From: Lysinibacillus piscis
GTDB lineage: Bacteria; Bacillota; Bacilli; Bacillales_A; Planococcaceae
Direction: 5' to 3'
Assembly: GCF_026012395.1 (NCBI RefSeq)
Contig: NZ_BRZA01000006.1
Span: forward strand, 42,339-106,338
DNA: 64,000 bases
A program made the position numbers and the translations under genes. The notes under the pieces are model-generated. The model was not told where the DNA came from. It was given only the letters and a program-made list of their open reading frames with translations, and made no database searches. Below, one piece after another: positions 35,101 through 42,896 of the stretch (positions are counted from its first letter, which is position 1; every line of letters begins with the position of its first letter).

Positions 35101-35138
35101 AAATTAAATTTCCAATTATTATGGCTGAAAGGATATGA
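32115..35138 (+). CDS. Hybrid sensor with two kinase modules (DISM-7TM, HisKA-HATPase, REC, LytS-type kinase)
   Basis: 1007 residues. Signal helix (4-24); extracellular jelly-roll sensor of the 7TMR-DISM type (about 40-195, with LDGEWEFVP and GTYRLKILI); about seven membrane helices (205-400). HisKA follows with His432 (KTSHEFRTPLHG) and an HATPase with DTGRGIA and GTGLGLSVTKEL. A receiver with Asp726 (LLILDIMMP) and Lys778 comes next. A second kinase of the LytS/His_kinase class follows with His817 (QIKPHFVYNVLNSI) and its own HATPase (PLVENALLHGL, DNGSGIPQEL). One chain thus holds two unlike phospho-donor modules. The stop overlaps the response-regulator start (ATGA). ATG at 32115 follows GAAAGGAC. 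The signal is probably a carbohydrate or peptide (inference from the DISM domain). Confidence 0.93.
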   Translation: MKKLLLLFIIIISTISIAVVVFFVTHPTSDGPQAVKGVMDLRHYTFHNNTSVKLDGEWEFVPNKLVSSSEFDAYDNYVVKVPSAWTQYTTAGEKMPAFASGTYRLKILIKDVGEILGIKTNIIRMSNALYINDELVGQSGQPDENANYVPHNTPYTTYFSPKTQELELIVHVANFDYAPGGGIISSLFLGDQYSIKKLREGALFYDLITFAAFLTMFIYFLGSYLYAKLDIEQLYFAFFCLASVLYTLTHGEKLLLSFADISYAPFQSIQMASSVSVGFTILLYFYRALPKYMDHRVVKILSTIGIIMMLTMLLPATINSRLQDINSLYVFANIVYIFYAQIIAIYQRATGVMYLLLSSLAVFLYFIVATFNTHINLELNALPPLLPFVCLTMLSLYISHRFADSYLEKGKLTEALIRVDKLKDDFLAKTSHEFRTPLHGIVAISQSMLDSKEEKNLTKEQKEKVSLIFSISERLSHLVNDILDFSKLKEGELKLHITSVDLFSVTHLIVEIVSYLVSKDVVIDNRIERGQFVLADENRLRQILYNLINNAVKYTNHGKIEISCYEENGFLAIEVKDTGRGIAIEYLETIFEPFQQLENATDGTGLGLSVTKELVQLQGGDITVQSTIGQGTTFCVKLPLGSKHYMEPVYKRKKKIENTKPSLTFPHIVKNKGQRKIIIVDDDHINLRVLIDILEKENYYIIAVDNGEHVFEQLAKHHDVDLLILDIMMPNLSGYEVCQLVRNNYSSAELPILMLTAAIRPEDMVAAFQSGANDFLHKPLDTTELKTRVRNLLLLKESTETAVKMETAFLQAQIKPHFVYNVLNSILSLSYLDLEKTRSMITDFATFLRNSFAFENANSLVPLEKELNLIKAYVNIHRTRYPEQLEWAICMDEPIQCLIPPLLLQPLVENALLHGLKTKNSEGQLKLVIKKEQQMVVFQVIDNGSGIPQELLRKLQKGEITTSQGIGIRNISKRLKKFEHATIWIESIHNKGTTVEIKFPIIMAERI

Positions 35139-35854
35139 GTATATTGTTAAAGGCAATTATTGTAGATGATGAAGTTTTAGCGATCCATTTATTAGAATCA
35201 ATGTTAAAGACGAGTAACATGATTAATGTCCTGGCAACCTTCACAAATCCAAAGGAAGCCTTAAAATGTATTGATGTATTAAAGCCTGATATTTTATTTT
35301 TAGATATTGAAATGGCTGAAATGACGGGCATTGAACTTGCCTCTAAAATAGAATCCTTATCGCATAAGATGGATGTCATTTTCGTCACAGCGTATGAGCA
35401 TTATGCATTGGAAGCCTTTGATGTACAAGCAACAGATTATATTTTAAAGCCAATTGATCGAAATCGATTATTCAAAACGATTGAACGCTTATACAAACGA
35501 AGGAATCCAGCACCATCTATACAATTCTCTGAAAATGTTTTGCCCAATGAAGATGCAATCATTATCAACACATTGCATTTCCATATCTATTCAGGCAAAG
35601 TTTCCATTGATGATACAGTGTTAGCCCTATCTAATAAGGAATTTCAAATTTTACTCTTTTTGGCACAAAACAGTGAACAAGCCTTTCCAGCCTCTGAGCT
35701 TTATCAACTTATTTGGGACGAGGAAAGCATTGGCCAAACACAGTCATTACGAGTGCATATTAGCAATCTACGAAAAAAGCTAGATGCTATTCCAGAGCAG
35801 CCTGCTAAAATCGTGATGACAAGAGGCTCTGGCTATCAGTTGGTTTTTCAATAG
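35135..35854 (+). CDS. Response regulator, REC plus OmpR-type winged helix
   Basis: 239 residues. The receiver has Asp11/Asp12, phospho-acceptor Asp57 (ILFLDIEMAEMTG) and TAYEHYALEAFDVQATDYILKP, the style usually paired with LytTR outputs. The output here is instead a winged helix of the Trans_reg_C class (LSNKEFQILLFLAQN, LRVHISNLRKKLD, MTRGSGYQLVF). It is coupled to the dual-kinase gene by a four-base overlap and should be its partner. Candidate targets are the three promoters with the 8-4-8 repeat (inference). Confidence 0.92.
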   Translation: MSILLKAIIVDDEVLAIHLLESMLKTSNMINVLATFTNPKEALKCIDVLKPDILFLDIEMAEMTGIELASKIESLSHKMDVIFVTAYEHYALEAFDVQATDYILKPIDRNRLFKTIERLYKRRNPAPSIQFSENVLPNEDAIIINTLHFHIYSGKVSIDDTVLALSNKEFQILLFLAQNSEQAFPASELYQLIWDEESIGQTQSLRVHISNLRKKLDAIPEQPAKIVMTRGSGYQLVFQ

Positions 35855-35863
35855 ACATAATAA

Positions 35864-35901
35864 AAAGGGAGGCTGTTCACATATATGAACAACTTCCCTT
35901 T
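35864..35901. terminator. Terminator between the response regulator and mrpG
   Basis: AAAGGGAGGCTGTTCA and TGAACAACTTCCCTTT form a long hairpin with two mismatches; A- and T-rich flanks suit both converging operons. Confidence 0.8.
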
Positions 35902-35922
35902 CTATTTGTCACTTTACATATT

Positions 35923-36282
35923 CTATTCATTTGGAAATAGCTTTGGCTTCAGCTCGTCCTCTCCCGACCCCTTAGCTAAAGGTACACGAGAGCGATAGGC
36001 AGCACGGCATACGAGATGCCCCGCCACAGGAGCCGTTACAAACACGAAAACTATACCTAAAATTAAACGTACACTGACAAAGCCATCATGCACCCAAAAA
36101 TAAATAAATGCACCTAATAAACAAGTTAACACTGATAATGTGGAGCTTTTTGTTGCAGCATGTGAGCGTGTATAAACATCAGGCAAACGCAGCATGCCAA
36201 ATGCACTAATCACACTCGCAATAGAGCCAATCAAAATAAGAATGACTGCAGCCCATTCAATCATTTGATTTACGTTCAACAA
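35923..36282 (-). CDS. mrpG: Mrp Na+/H+ antiporter subunit G
   Basis: 119 residues with three membrane helices and the family signature GMLRLPDVYTRSHAATKSSTLS. MrpG is a small subunit needed for assembly and activity of the antiporter (established). It is the last gene of the operon. The likely start is TTG 36282 or the next TTG, after AGAGGTG; the ATG at 36264 lacks a ribosome-binding site. It overlaps mrpF by about 25 bases. Confidence 0.93.
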   Translation of the reverse strand: MLNVNQMIEWAAVILILIGSIASVISAFGMLRLPDVYTRSHAATKSSTLSVLTCLLGAFIYFWVHDGFVSVRLILGIVFVFVTAPVAGHLVCRAAYRSRVPLAKGSGEDELKPKLFPNE

Positions 36283-36541
36283 TCACACCTCTTTCAATAT
36301 ATTTTGAAAAGGCAATCGTGCCAATGAAAGCTAGAATCCCTAAAATTAAGATAGCCTCTAAATACGCCTTCGTTTTCAATACAATCGACACAATCGCAAT
36401 ACTTGATAACAGATTAACACCAATCGTATCTAGCGCAATTGCACGATCTGGCATCGATGGACCACGAATCACACGATACAAAGATAGCGCAATGGATATG
36501 CTAAATAGAGCAAGTGCTACTAATAAAAGCTTGTCAATCAT
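36257..36541 (-). CDS. mrpF: Mrp Na+/H+ antiporter subunit F
   Basis: 94 residues with three membrane helices and the conserved RGPSMPDRAIALDTIGVN motif. MrpF is reported to be important for sodium and bile-salt efflux in B. subtilis. The ATG overlaps the mrpE stop (TAATG), after GGAGGTGA. Confidence 0.93.
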   Translation of the reverse strand: MIDKLLLVALALFSISIALSLYRVIRGPSMPDRAIALDTIGVNLLSSIAIVSIVLKTKAYLEAILILGILAFIGTIAFSKYIERGVIVERKSND

Positions 36542-37023
36542 TACCGTGTCACCTCCATAATCGCTTGTTCAAACTTACCGATTGAACGAATAACAGCATC
36601 CTTTGACTGTTCCATATCCATCGCATGAATATAGAACATATCGCCCTCCTCTGACACTTCCATCACAACAGAGCCAGGAGTTAATGTCAACAATAGGGCT
36701 AGAGCTGTTATTTCCCAATCCCCCTTCAATTCCGTTTTGTAAGTAAAAATACCAGGTGTAATATTTAGCTTTGGTGTCGTAATTTGCTTTAACACACTAT
36801 AGCTCGATAATAATAGCTCCCAATTAAATAGCCAAAACAATTTCAAAATCGCAAAGACACGACGCAAATAAAACTGTGTACCATAAAAACGGTGCATAGC
36901 ATATAAAATACCAATCCCCACCACAAAGCCTGTTAAAAATGTAGAAAGTTGCGGCTTGATTTCATCGTTTAACAATAACCACAGTGTTGCGATAAACAAA
37001 TTTAAAATAAACTGCATAGCCAT
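36541..37023 (-). CDS. mrpE: Mrp Na+/H+ antiporter subunit E
   Basis: 160 residues: hydrophobic N-terminal half and a cytosolic part with TLTPGSVVMEVSEEGDMFYIHAMD, typical of MrpE. Starts on the last base of the mrpD stop (TAATG). Confidence 0.93.
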   Translation of the reverse strand: MAMQFILNLFIATLWLLLNDEIKPQLSTFLTGFVVGIGILYAMHRFYGTQFYLRRVFAILKLFWLFNWELLLSSYSVLKQITTPKLNITPGIFTYKTELKGDWEITALALLLTLTPGSVVMEVSEEGDMFYIHAMDMEQSKDAVIRSIGKFEQAIMEVTR

Positions 37024-38513
37024 TAGCGATTCACCCCGCCATCTAGTACAGCATCAATATAAATGGATGGCGTGTACAATGTTTGTCCTGCATCTAGTAC
37101 ATATGGTGCTAACCATTGTGCACCGACACCTAAGCCAACCGTACATACCGTCAATAAAATCAGTGGCATTAACACACGACCTTTTAGTGGCTTCTCATCT
37201 TCTAGACTAATAATCGTTTCACCAAAAAATGAGCCAAGTAAAATGCGGAGCAATGAATATAAGACAAATAAACTAGAAAGGAAGCCTAACCCTAATAACA
37301 CAAAATGACCACCTTCAATCGCACCTTGTCCAATTAATACTTTGCCTAAAAAGCCACTTAATGGTGGAATCCCAGCCAATGAACACATCGTAATAAAGAA
37401 AATCCAACCAAAAGCAGGGTAATTACGAATTAATCCACTCATATTGTCAATTAGCGTTTCACCTGTTAAAAAGATCATTAAACCAACAGCTAAAAATAAC
37501 AATGCTTTTGCTACCATATCGTGCATTAAATAATAAACAACCCCTTGTAGCGAGGATTCTGTACCAATCGCAAGACCTGCTACAATAAAGCCAACACCAA
37601 TTAGCACATTATAGGCAGCAATTGTACGCACATCCTTACTAGAGATTGCTCCTATACAGCCTGCAATCATTGTTACACCAGCCATTATTCCTAATACCAT
37701 ATGTGTGACTTCAACATTATTAACAAAGAGCAATGTAAATGAACGCACAAGTGCATAAATGCCAACCTTTGTTAATAAGGCGGCGAATAAAGCAGCAATC
37801 GCAGTCGGTGGAACACTATAAGAGCCGGGTAGCCAAAAGAATAACAATAAGCCAGCCTTTAAGCTAAAGACAATTAAAAATAATAATGCTACCGTTGTAA
37901 TCAGCGGATCAGCCCCCGCCTCCATCACACGAAGCGCAATATGAGCCATATTTAATGTACCTACCGTGCCGTATAAAAAGGCTAATGCCACTAAAAAAAT
38001 CCACGAAGCTACGACATTAATCAGCACATATTTTAAGGCTTCTCGTAGCTGTACTTTATCGCCACCTAAGCTAATCAAAGCATATGAGGCAAGCAACATC
38101 ACCTCAAAGCAGACAAATAAATTAAAAATATCTCCCGTTAAAAAGGAACCATTCACACCTGCTACCATCAATAAAACAAATGAATAAAAATACATTTTTT
38201 CAAAATGCGAACCGATTGTGTAAATAGCAAATAGGACACAAATGCTCGCTACAATATTCGCAATCAATACTAGCAGCACAGCAAATGAATCTGCTACAAA
38301 TAAAATACCAAATGGTGGAGCCCAGCCACTAAAATCAAGTCGCATCACACCTTGCGCTTGAATTTCTATCAATAAAACAATACTTGTTAATATGACAAAA
38401 CCTAGCGTCATTAAACTAATCATACGCTGCAATACAATATTCTCACGCAAAAACACTAGTAAAATAGCGGTAATGACGGGTACTATTAATGGTAAAACAA
38501 TGATATTACTCAT
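37023..38513 (-). CDS. mrpD: Mrp Na+/H+ antiporter subunit D
   Basis: 496 residues, about 14 membrane helices, homologous to the proton-channel subunits NuoL/M/N of complex I. Conserved segments are SLKAGLLLFFWLPGSYSVPP (with a buried Lys) and YYLMHDMVAKALLFLAVG. It overlaps mrpC by eight bases. With MrpA it forms the ion-translocating pair. Confidence 0.94.
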   Translation of the reverse strand: MSNIIVLPLIVPVITAILLVFLRENIVLQRMISLMTLGFVILTSIVLLIEIQAQGVMRLDFSGWAPPFGILFVADSFAVLLVLIANIVASICVLFAIYTIGSHFEKMYFYSFVLLMVAGVNGSFLTGDIFNLFVCFEVMLLASYALISLGGDKVQLREALKYVLINVVASWIFLVALAFLYGTVGTLNMAHIALRVMEAGADPLITTVALLFLIVFSLKAGLLLFFWLPGSYSVPPTAIAALFAALLTKVGIYALVRSFTLLFVNNVEVTHMVLGIMAGVTMIAGCIGAISSKDVRTIAAYNVLIGVGFIVAGLAIGTESSLQGVVYYLMHDMVAKALLFLAVGLMIFLTGETLIDNMSGLIRNYPAFGWIFFITMCSLAGIPPLSGFLGKVLIGQGAIEGGHFVLLGLGFLSSLFVLYSLLRILLGSFFGETIISLEDEKPLKGRVLMPLILLTVCTVGLGVGAQWLAPYVLDAGQTLYTPSIYIDAVLDGGVNR

Positions 38514-38844
38514 CAGGCCTCCCCCTTAGTTCATCAAAATTTCCTGTACCATTTGTTTTATATACGCGATAGCCAAGGACAAGGACAAATGCTGTCACCG
38601 CAAAGCTGATTACAATAGCGGTTAAAATCAAAGCTTGTGGCAGTGCATCTGTATACGGTCCATCCGATTCTCCTAATAAAGGCACATCCCCCTTTTTCAA
38701 TCCACCCATTGTCAAAATTAATAAATGTGCGGCATGGGATAGGACAGCCGTTCCTAAAATAACACGTAACAATTGTCTAGAGAGGATTAAATAGGTCGCA
38801 ACAGCCACTAATACCCCAACTAATAATAGTATTAAAGATTCCAT
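38506..38844 (-). CDS. mrpC: Mrp Na+/H+ antiporter subunit C
   Basis: 112 residues, NuoK-like, with three helices and ILGTAVLSHAAHLLILTMGG and DALPQALILTAIVISFAVTA, the conserved MrpC blocks. It starts three bases after mrpB. Confidence 0.94.
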   Translation of the reverse strand: MESLILLLVGVLVAVATYLILSRQLLRVILGTAVLSHAAHLLILTMGGLKKGDVPLLGESDGPYTDALPQALILTAIVISFAVTAFVLVLGYRVYKTNGTGNFDELRGRPDE

Positions 38845-38847
38845 TGG

Positions 38848-39270
38848 CTACTCATCCTCACTTATACTTAAAATAATCGTGACAACAACACCTACAACAG
38901 TTAATGCAACACCTGCTTCAAATAATGTGACTGTTGAAAGCCCTTTTTCTCCAAATATTGGTACTTCCACATATGTGTATGCCTGTGTTAAAAAGGGTTT
39001 ATCGAAAAATAATGAGCCTGCTGCTGTACCTGTTGCCAGTAACACGCCGAATGCCGCTACTTTTTTAAAATCAAAGGGCATTCCATTATGTACAGTCTCA
39101 ATATCGTAAGCTAAATATAATAAAACAATAGCGGAGGCAAGCACTAAACCGCCAATAAAGCCACCACCTGGTGCATGATGTCCAGCAAAAAATAAATACA
39201 CACCAAGCGTTAAAATAATGAATACGACCGCTTTCACCACAGTACGTAAAATGACATCATTAATTTTCAT
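38848..39270 (-). CDS. mrpB: Mrp Na+/H+ antiporter subunit B
   Basis: 140 residues with four helices and the signature FFAGHHAPGGGFIGGLV. It overlaps the end of mrpA by 11 bases. Confidence 0.94.
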   Translation of the reverse strand: MKINDVILRTVVKAVVFIILTLGVYLFFAGHHAPGGGFIGGLVLASAIVLLYLAYDIETVHNGMPFDFKKVAAFGVLLATGTAAGSLFFDKPFLTQAYTYVEVPIFGEKGLSTVTLFEAGVALTVVGVVVTIILSISEDE

Positions 39271-41671
39271 TGTCTGCCTCCCCCTTTCTTGGCTTCAGCT
39301 TTGTCAATGTATAAACACCCAAGCCTGCAATCAGAAGAACAACTACCTCTAACATCGTATCAAATGCACGGAAATCGCCTAATATTGTATTGACAATATT
39401 AGAGCCTCCTGCCAGCTCATAAGCATCGTTAAAATACGTGGCAATCGATTCAAATCGTTCATAATGCACAACTGCTAGACCAACTAGCGTCACAGTTGCG
39501 CCTACTAAAATAGAGATTGTCACATGTGACCACCGAGCTTTTCTTTGCTTTTGCTCAGGCATTAAATCTGGTAAATATTTAAAGCATAATAAAAACAATG
39601 CTGTTGTGACTGATTCCACTACTAATTGTGTCAGTGCTAAATCAGGTGCACGGAAAATCACAAAGAAGAAAGCAATAGAGTAACCGAGCACACCATTTAA
39701 TAGCATCGCTGTCACTCGCCCTTTAGCAAACACTATCCATAGCGCCGCAAACATCATGACAAATACTAAAATGAGCTCATGCGATTCAACTGCTGCATCC
39801 CGTGTCACACGTAAAACCATGGCATCTGACCAAATGAAGTAACCAGCAATTAATGCAATAAAAAATACATAAATATAGATAAAGTAATGTGTTAAATTCC
39901 CCGTCATATAACGATTTGTTAGCTTTGTAGAGCCACTTTCCGCAAAGCTTAGTGCTTGATTATAGTAGGCATTAAACGTGTAACGCTGGGAAAATAAGCG
40001 ATACAGTGGTTGCCAGCTCTTTAATGTTTTGTAGAGCACGGTACCGATAATCACGACACCAATCGTCATCACTAATTCCATATTAAAGCCATGCCATGCG
40101 GAAATATGTGGTGTTAGCTCACTAATGGATGGGAAGCTTGGATAAATGCTTGCCATGGCAGGCTGTAAAAGATAATGGCCAATAAGATTCGGGAAAAGGA
40201 AAATCCCTACAACAAGCACACATAGAATAATCGGTGAAATTAACATGCCAAACGGTGCTTCATGTGGCTTCTTATCCAATCGCTCAGGTTGAAATCTTCC
40301 TAAAAATGTACGACTAATTAAAATCATGCTATAAACAAAAGTAAAGATACTAGCCACCCATGCAACCATCGGGAAAAGCAGACCGATATCTGCAATAGAA
40401 AAGGCTTCTACATCTCGAATTGCCAATACCGCTGCAAAAAACATTTCCTTACTCAAAAATCCATTAAATGGTGGAAGTCCAGCCATCGAAAAACTTCCAA
40501 TCACAGCAATAGTAAAGGTAATCGGCATCAATGCCATTAACCCACCAAGACGACGAATATCTCGTGTCCCTGCTTCGTGATCCACAATGCCGACCATCAT
40601 AAATAGTGCACCTTTAAATGTCGAATGATTGATAAGATGGAATAATGCTGCAAAACTAGCCTGTGTATATAACAATGTACTATCTGCGTAACCGTAATAA
40701 TGGCCAACAGAGCCTAGCCCAAACAAGCTCATAATTAAACCTAGCTGACTAATTGTTGAGTAAGCTAACAATGCTTTTAAATCGATTTGACGTACAGCAT
40801 TAAATGAACCCCAGAATAATGTAATTAATCCGATGCCACTAACAAGCCAAAACCAAATGGCCTCTCCTCCAAAAATTGGCGAAAAGCGAGCAACTAAATA
40901 AATCCCTGCTTTTACCATCGTTGCTGAATGAAGATAGGCACTAACAGGTGTCGGTGCTTCCATCGCATCTGGTAACCAAATATGGAATGGGAACTGGGCA
41001 GACTTCGTAAATGCGCCGAGTAAAATACAAATAAGTGCTGGAATAAAGAGTGCATGTTGACTTACGATGTCAAGGGTCGCTACTATTCCTCGAATACTAA
41101 ATGTATCTGCTGCTACATATAGCATCAGGAAGCCTGCAAGCATGGAAAGGCCACCAAAAACCGTAATCATCATCGCCTTTTTTGCCCCTGCACGAGAAGC
41201 TTTTCGATGATGCCAAAAGGCAATAAGCAAAAAGGAAGATACGCTCGTTAACTCCCAAAACGTATACAGCACCATTAAATTATCTGAGAAGACGACGCCA
41301 AGCATTGCGCCCATGAATAGTAGTAAATAGCAGTAAAAATGATGAAGTGATTCTTTCGTTGATAAATAGAAAATAGAATACAATATCACTAAACTACCGA
41401 CGCCTGTAATCAATAAGCCAAAAATCATACTAAGGCCATCAAGGTAGGTTGTAAAATTAATATGGAAAGAGGGAATCCATTTATATGTATGGATCAATGT
41501 TTTACCCTCAGCTATTTGAGGAATGTACTGTATAAGGAAAAGGAATATAATAAGTGGTATCGGTAAAATAAACCAACCTAGGTGCGCAATACGCCTCAAT
41601 CGTTTATGTAGCAATGACACGAGTGCGGCACAAATAAATGGGAAAAGAATCGCTAGAAAAAGAATGGCCAT
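39260..41671 (-). CDS. mrpA: Mrp Na+/H+ antiporter subunit A
   Basis: 803 residues, first gene of the seven-gene antiporter operon. The N-terminal ~500 residues are NuoL-like and carry TKSAQFPFHIWLPDAMEAPT and SAYLHSATMVKAG. The C-terminal ~300 residues add the NuoJ-like and MrpB-like parts (MLLNGVLGYSIAFFFVIFRAPDLALTQ). The complex exchanges cytosolic Na+ for external H+, giving alkali and salt tolerance. ATG at 41671 has AGGAGG seven bases upstream. A plausible promoter lies about 105 bases upstream. Confidence 0.95.
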   Translation of the reverse strand: MAILFLAILFPFICAALVSLLHKRLRRIAHLGWFILPIPLIIFLFLIQYIPQIAEGKTLIHTYKWIPSFHINFTTYLDGLSMIFGLLITGVGSLVILYSIFYLSTKESLHHFYCYLLLFMGAMLGVVFSDNLMVLYTFWELTSVSSFLLIAFWHHRKASRAGAKKAMMITVFGGLSMLAGFLMLYVAADTFSIRGIVATLDIVSQHALFIPALICILLGAFTKSAQFPFHIWLPDAMEAPTPVSAYLHSATMVKAGIYLVARFSPIFGGEAIWFWLVSGIGLITLFWGSFNAVRQIDLKALLAYSTISQLGLIMSLFGLGSVGHYYGYADSTLLYTQASFAALFHLINHSTFKGALFMMVGIVDHEAGTRDIRRLGGLMALMPITFTIAVIGSFSMAGLPPFNGFLSKEMFFAAVLAIRDVEAFSIADIGLLFPMVAWVASIFTFVYSMILISRTFLGRFQPERLDKKPHEAPFGMLISPIILCVLVVGIFLFPNLIGHYLLQPAMASIYPSFPSISELTPHISAWHGFNMELVMTIGVVIIGTVLYKTLKSWQPLYRLFSQRYTFNAYYNQALSFAESGSTKLTNRYMTGNLTHYFIYIYVFFIALIAGYFIWSDAMVLRVTRDAAVESHELILVFVMMFAALWIVFAKGRVTAMLLNGVLGYSIAFFFVIFRAPDLALTQLVVESVTTALFLLCFKYLPDLMPEQKQRKARWSHVTISILVGATVTLVGLAVVHYERFESIATYFNDAYELAGGSNIVNTILGDFRAFDTMLEVVVLLIAGLGVYTLTKLKPRKGEADNEN

Positions 41672-41776
41672 AAGAAACCTCCTATAATGTATATTTGAAT
41701 ATCGGAGTGCTGTGGACTTGACTAATTTGTGGAACTCCTTGCATAATAATGTGACATATAATGCATAGGAATTTAG

Positions 41777-41805
41777 CCTATATCAACTAAATCTTACTAT
41801 TTCAA
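41777..41805 (-). promoter_or_regulatory. Candidate sigma-A promoter of the mrp operon
   Basis: On the minus strand TTGAAA (41800-41805) and TATAGG (41777-41782) are separated by 17 bases, leaving a leader of about 100 bases before mrpA. No sodium riboswitch was recognised in that leader. Confidence 0.4.
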
Positions 41806-41861
41806 GTTATTCTGATATATTGTCTACAAATTCTATACATTTTTAAGTATACAATATAAAT

Positions 41862-41992
41862 CAATTACGCTCCAGCGTAATTGCGTCTGGATTTTTTCGA
41901 GCTTGCTCGAAAAAGTTCCTTTTTAAAATCCATGACATCTGCTGGGGCTTTTATCTCGGTTCAGCAAATGAACGTTTGCTGAACCGAGATAA
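41862..41992. repeat. Intergenic element with three consecutive perfect hairpins
   Basis: Hairpin 1: CAATTACGC-TCCA-GCGTAATTG (41862-41883). Hairpin 2: TTTTTCGAG-CTTG-CTCGAAAAA (41893-41914), itself inside a longer pairing of TGGATTTT with AAAATCCA (41888 and 41925). Hairpin 3: an 18-bp perfect stem at 41951-41968/41975-41992 (TTATCTCGGTTCAGCAAA in the left arm). It occupies much of the 405-base gap between mrpA and the USP gene. The look is that of a dispersed intergenic repeat (I recall similar sequences in Lysinibacillus), but copy number must be checked. No gene is seen in the rest of 41672-42076. Confidence 0.7.
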
Positions 41993-42076
41993 ATGGATTG
42001 CACTGTAACAGCATTGGTTTTAGCTTTTTTACTACCATTTCTTCAAAATTCGTCCTAAAAGAGGTGTATAATTTTT

Positions 42077-42760
42077 ATGAAGCATACAAAAAGGCGTTTA
42101 GACGAAAGTATTTTAGTATGTGTGTATTATGGTCAAAACGGTGAACGCTTAATACGAAGAGGTCATAAAATGGCATCTATGTTAGATTGCCCACTCTATA
42201 TTCTTTCGGTAGACCCTCAACCCTTTGATGCCTTCGACGCAGAAAAATCTGGTTATATTGAACAATGGAAGGCTCTATCCGTTGAGCTTGACGTGGAGGA
42301 GTTTATTCTTCTTGACGCTGAAACACGCCCCGTCCAAAAAGTCATTGCAGAAGTGGCTAAAAAACATGCCATTTCACAAATTATTGTTGGTCAAAGTGCC
42401 CAAAGTCGTTGGGAGGAAATTATGCGTGGCTCCTTCCTCAATGTGTTATTGAAAGAAATCCCTTTTGTTGATTTTCATATCGTGGCTGTCCAACGCCCAA
42501 CAGATGACGAAGTATATGACATTTTTGAAAAAGGTGTTCGAGCTTATTTAATAAAAGAGCATGACCGCTTTAAAATTGCCTTTACTTGTCCAAAGCAGTT
42601 AGCCATTGAAGGAATCTTCTTTAAAGAAATCGGTACAGACTTTGACAATGGAATCTTTAAGTTCTCCTACAATGACAAAATGCATGAGGTGCATATATCA
42701 GAAGGCTATTTATTAGAGCCTGAAAAATTACCAGCTGAATTTTTATCACCATTATCCTAA
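42077..42760 (+). CDS. KdpD-type universal-stress domain protein without kinase
   Basis: 227 residues. The N-terminal ~145 residues resemble the UspA-like domain of KdpD sensors: ESILVCVYYGQNGERLIRRG, then IIVGQSAQSRWEEIMRGS and the closing FVDFHIVAV. The remaining ~80 residues have no recognised fold. KdpD itself, the kinase part and kdp genes are absent here. It may sense nucleotides or ion stress next to the mrp operon; this is inference from position. ATG at 42077; the upstream GAGGTG fits as ribosome-binding site. Confidence 0.75.
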   Translation: MKHTKRRLDESILVCVYYGQNGERLIRRGHKMASMLDCPLYILSVDPQPFDAFDAEKSGYIEQWKALSVELDVEEFILLDAETRPVQKVIAEVAKKHAISQIIVGQSAQSRWEEIMRGSFLNVLLKEIPFVDFHIVAVQRPTDDEVYDIFEKGVRAYLIKEHDRFKIAFTCPKQLAIEGIFFKEIGTDFDNGIFKFSYNDKMHEVHISEGYLLEPEKLPAEFLSPLS

Positions 42761-42770
42761 TTGACAAAAA

Positions 42771-42797
42771 AACGTGCTCTCATTGTGAGAGCACGTT
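42771..42797 (+). terminator. Terminator of the USP gene
   Basis: AACGTGCTCTC and GAGAGCACGTT form an 11-bp perfect stem followed by T5. Confidence 0.85.
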
Positions 42798-42806
42798 TTT
42801 ATTTTA

Positions 42807-42840
42807 TTGCTGACGTTACATTACACTACACTTTTGCACA
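42807..42840 (-). repeat. Third, diverged copy of the 39-base dispersed repeat
   Basis: Read on the minus strand it runs TGTGCAAAAGTGTAGTGTAA to GTCAGCAA, matching the copies at 20228 and 20274 with several substitutions and one deletion. The adjoining flank GTAGATATTCGACAAA (about 42847-42862, minus) is also shared. Confidence 0.65.
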
Positions 42841-42896
42841 ATAAACATTTGTCGAATATCTACGAAGTCATGTCGATTGCCTACGAATGGCTTTCA

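Noticed and set aside
41672..41776. Sodium- or lithium-type riboswitch in the mrpA leader
   Set aside because: The leader of about 100 bases shows only weak pairing and none of the conserved motifs I know for those classes.
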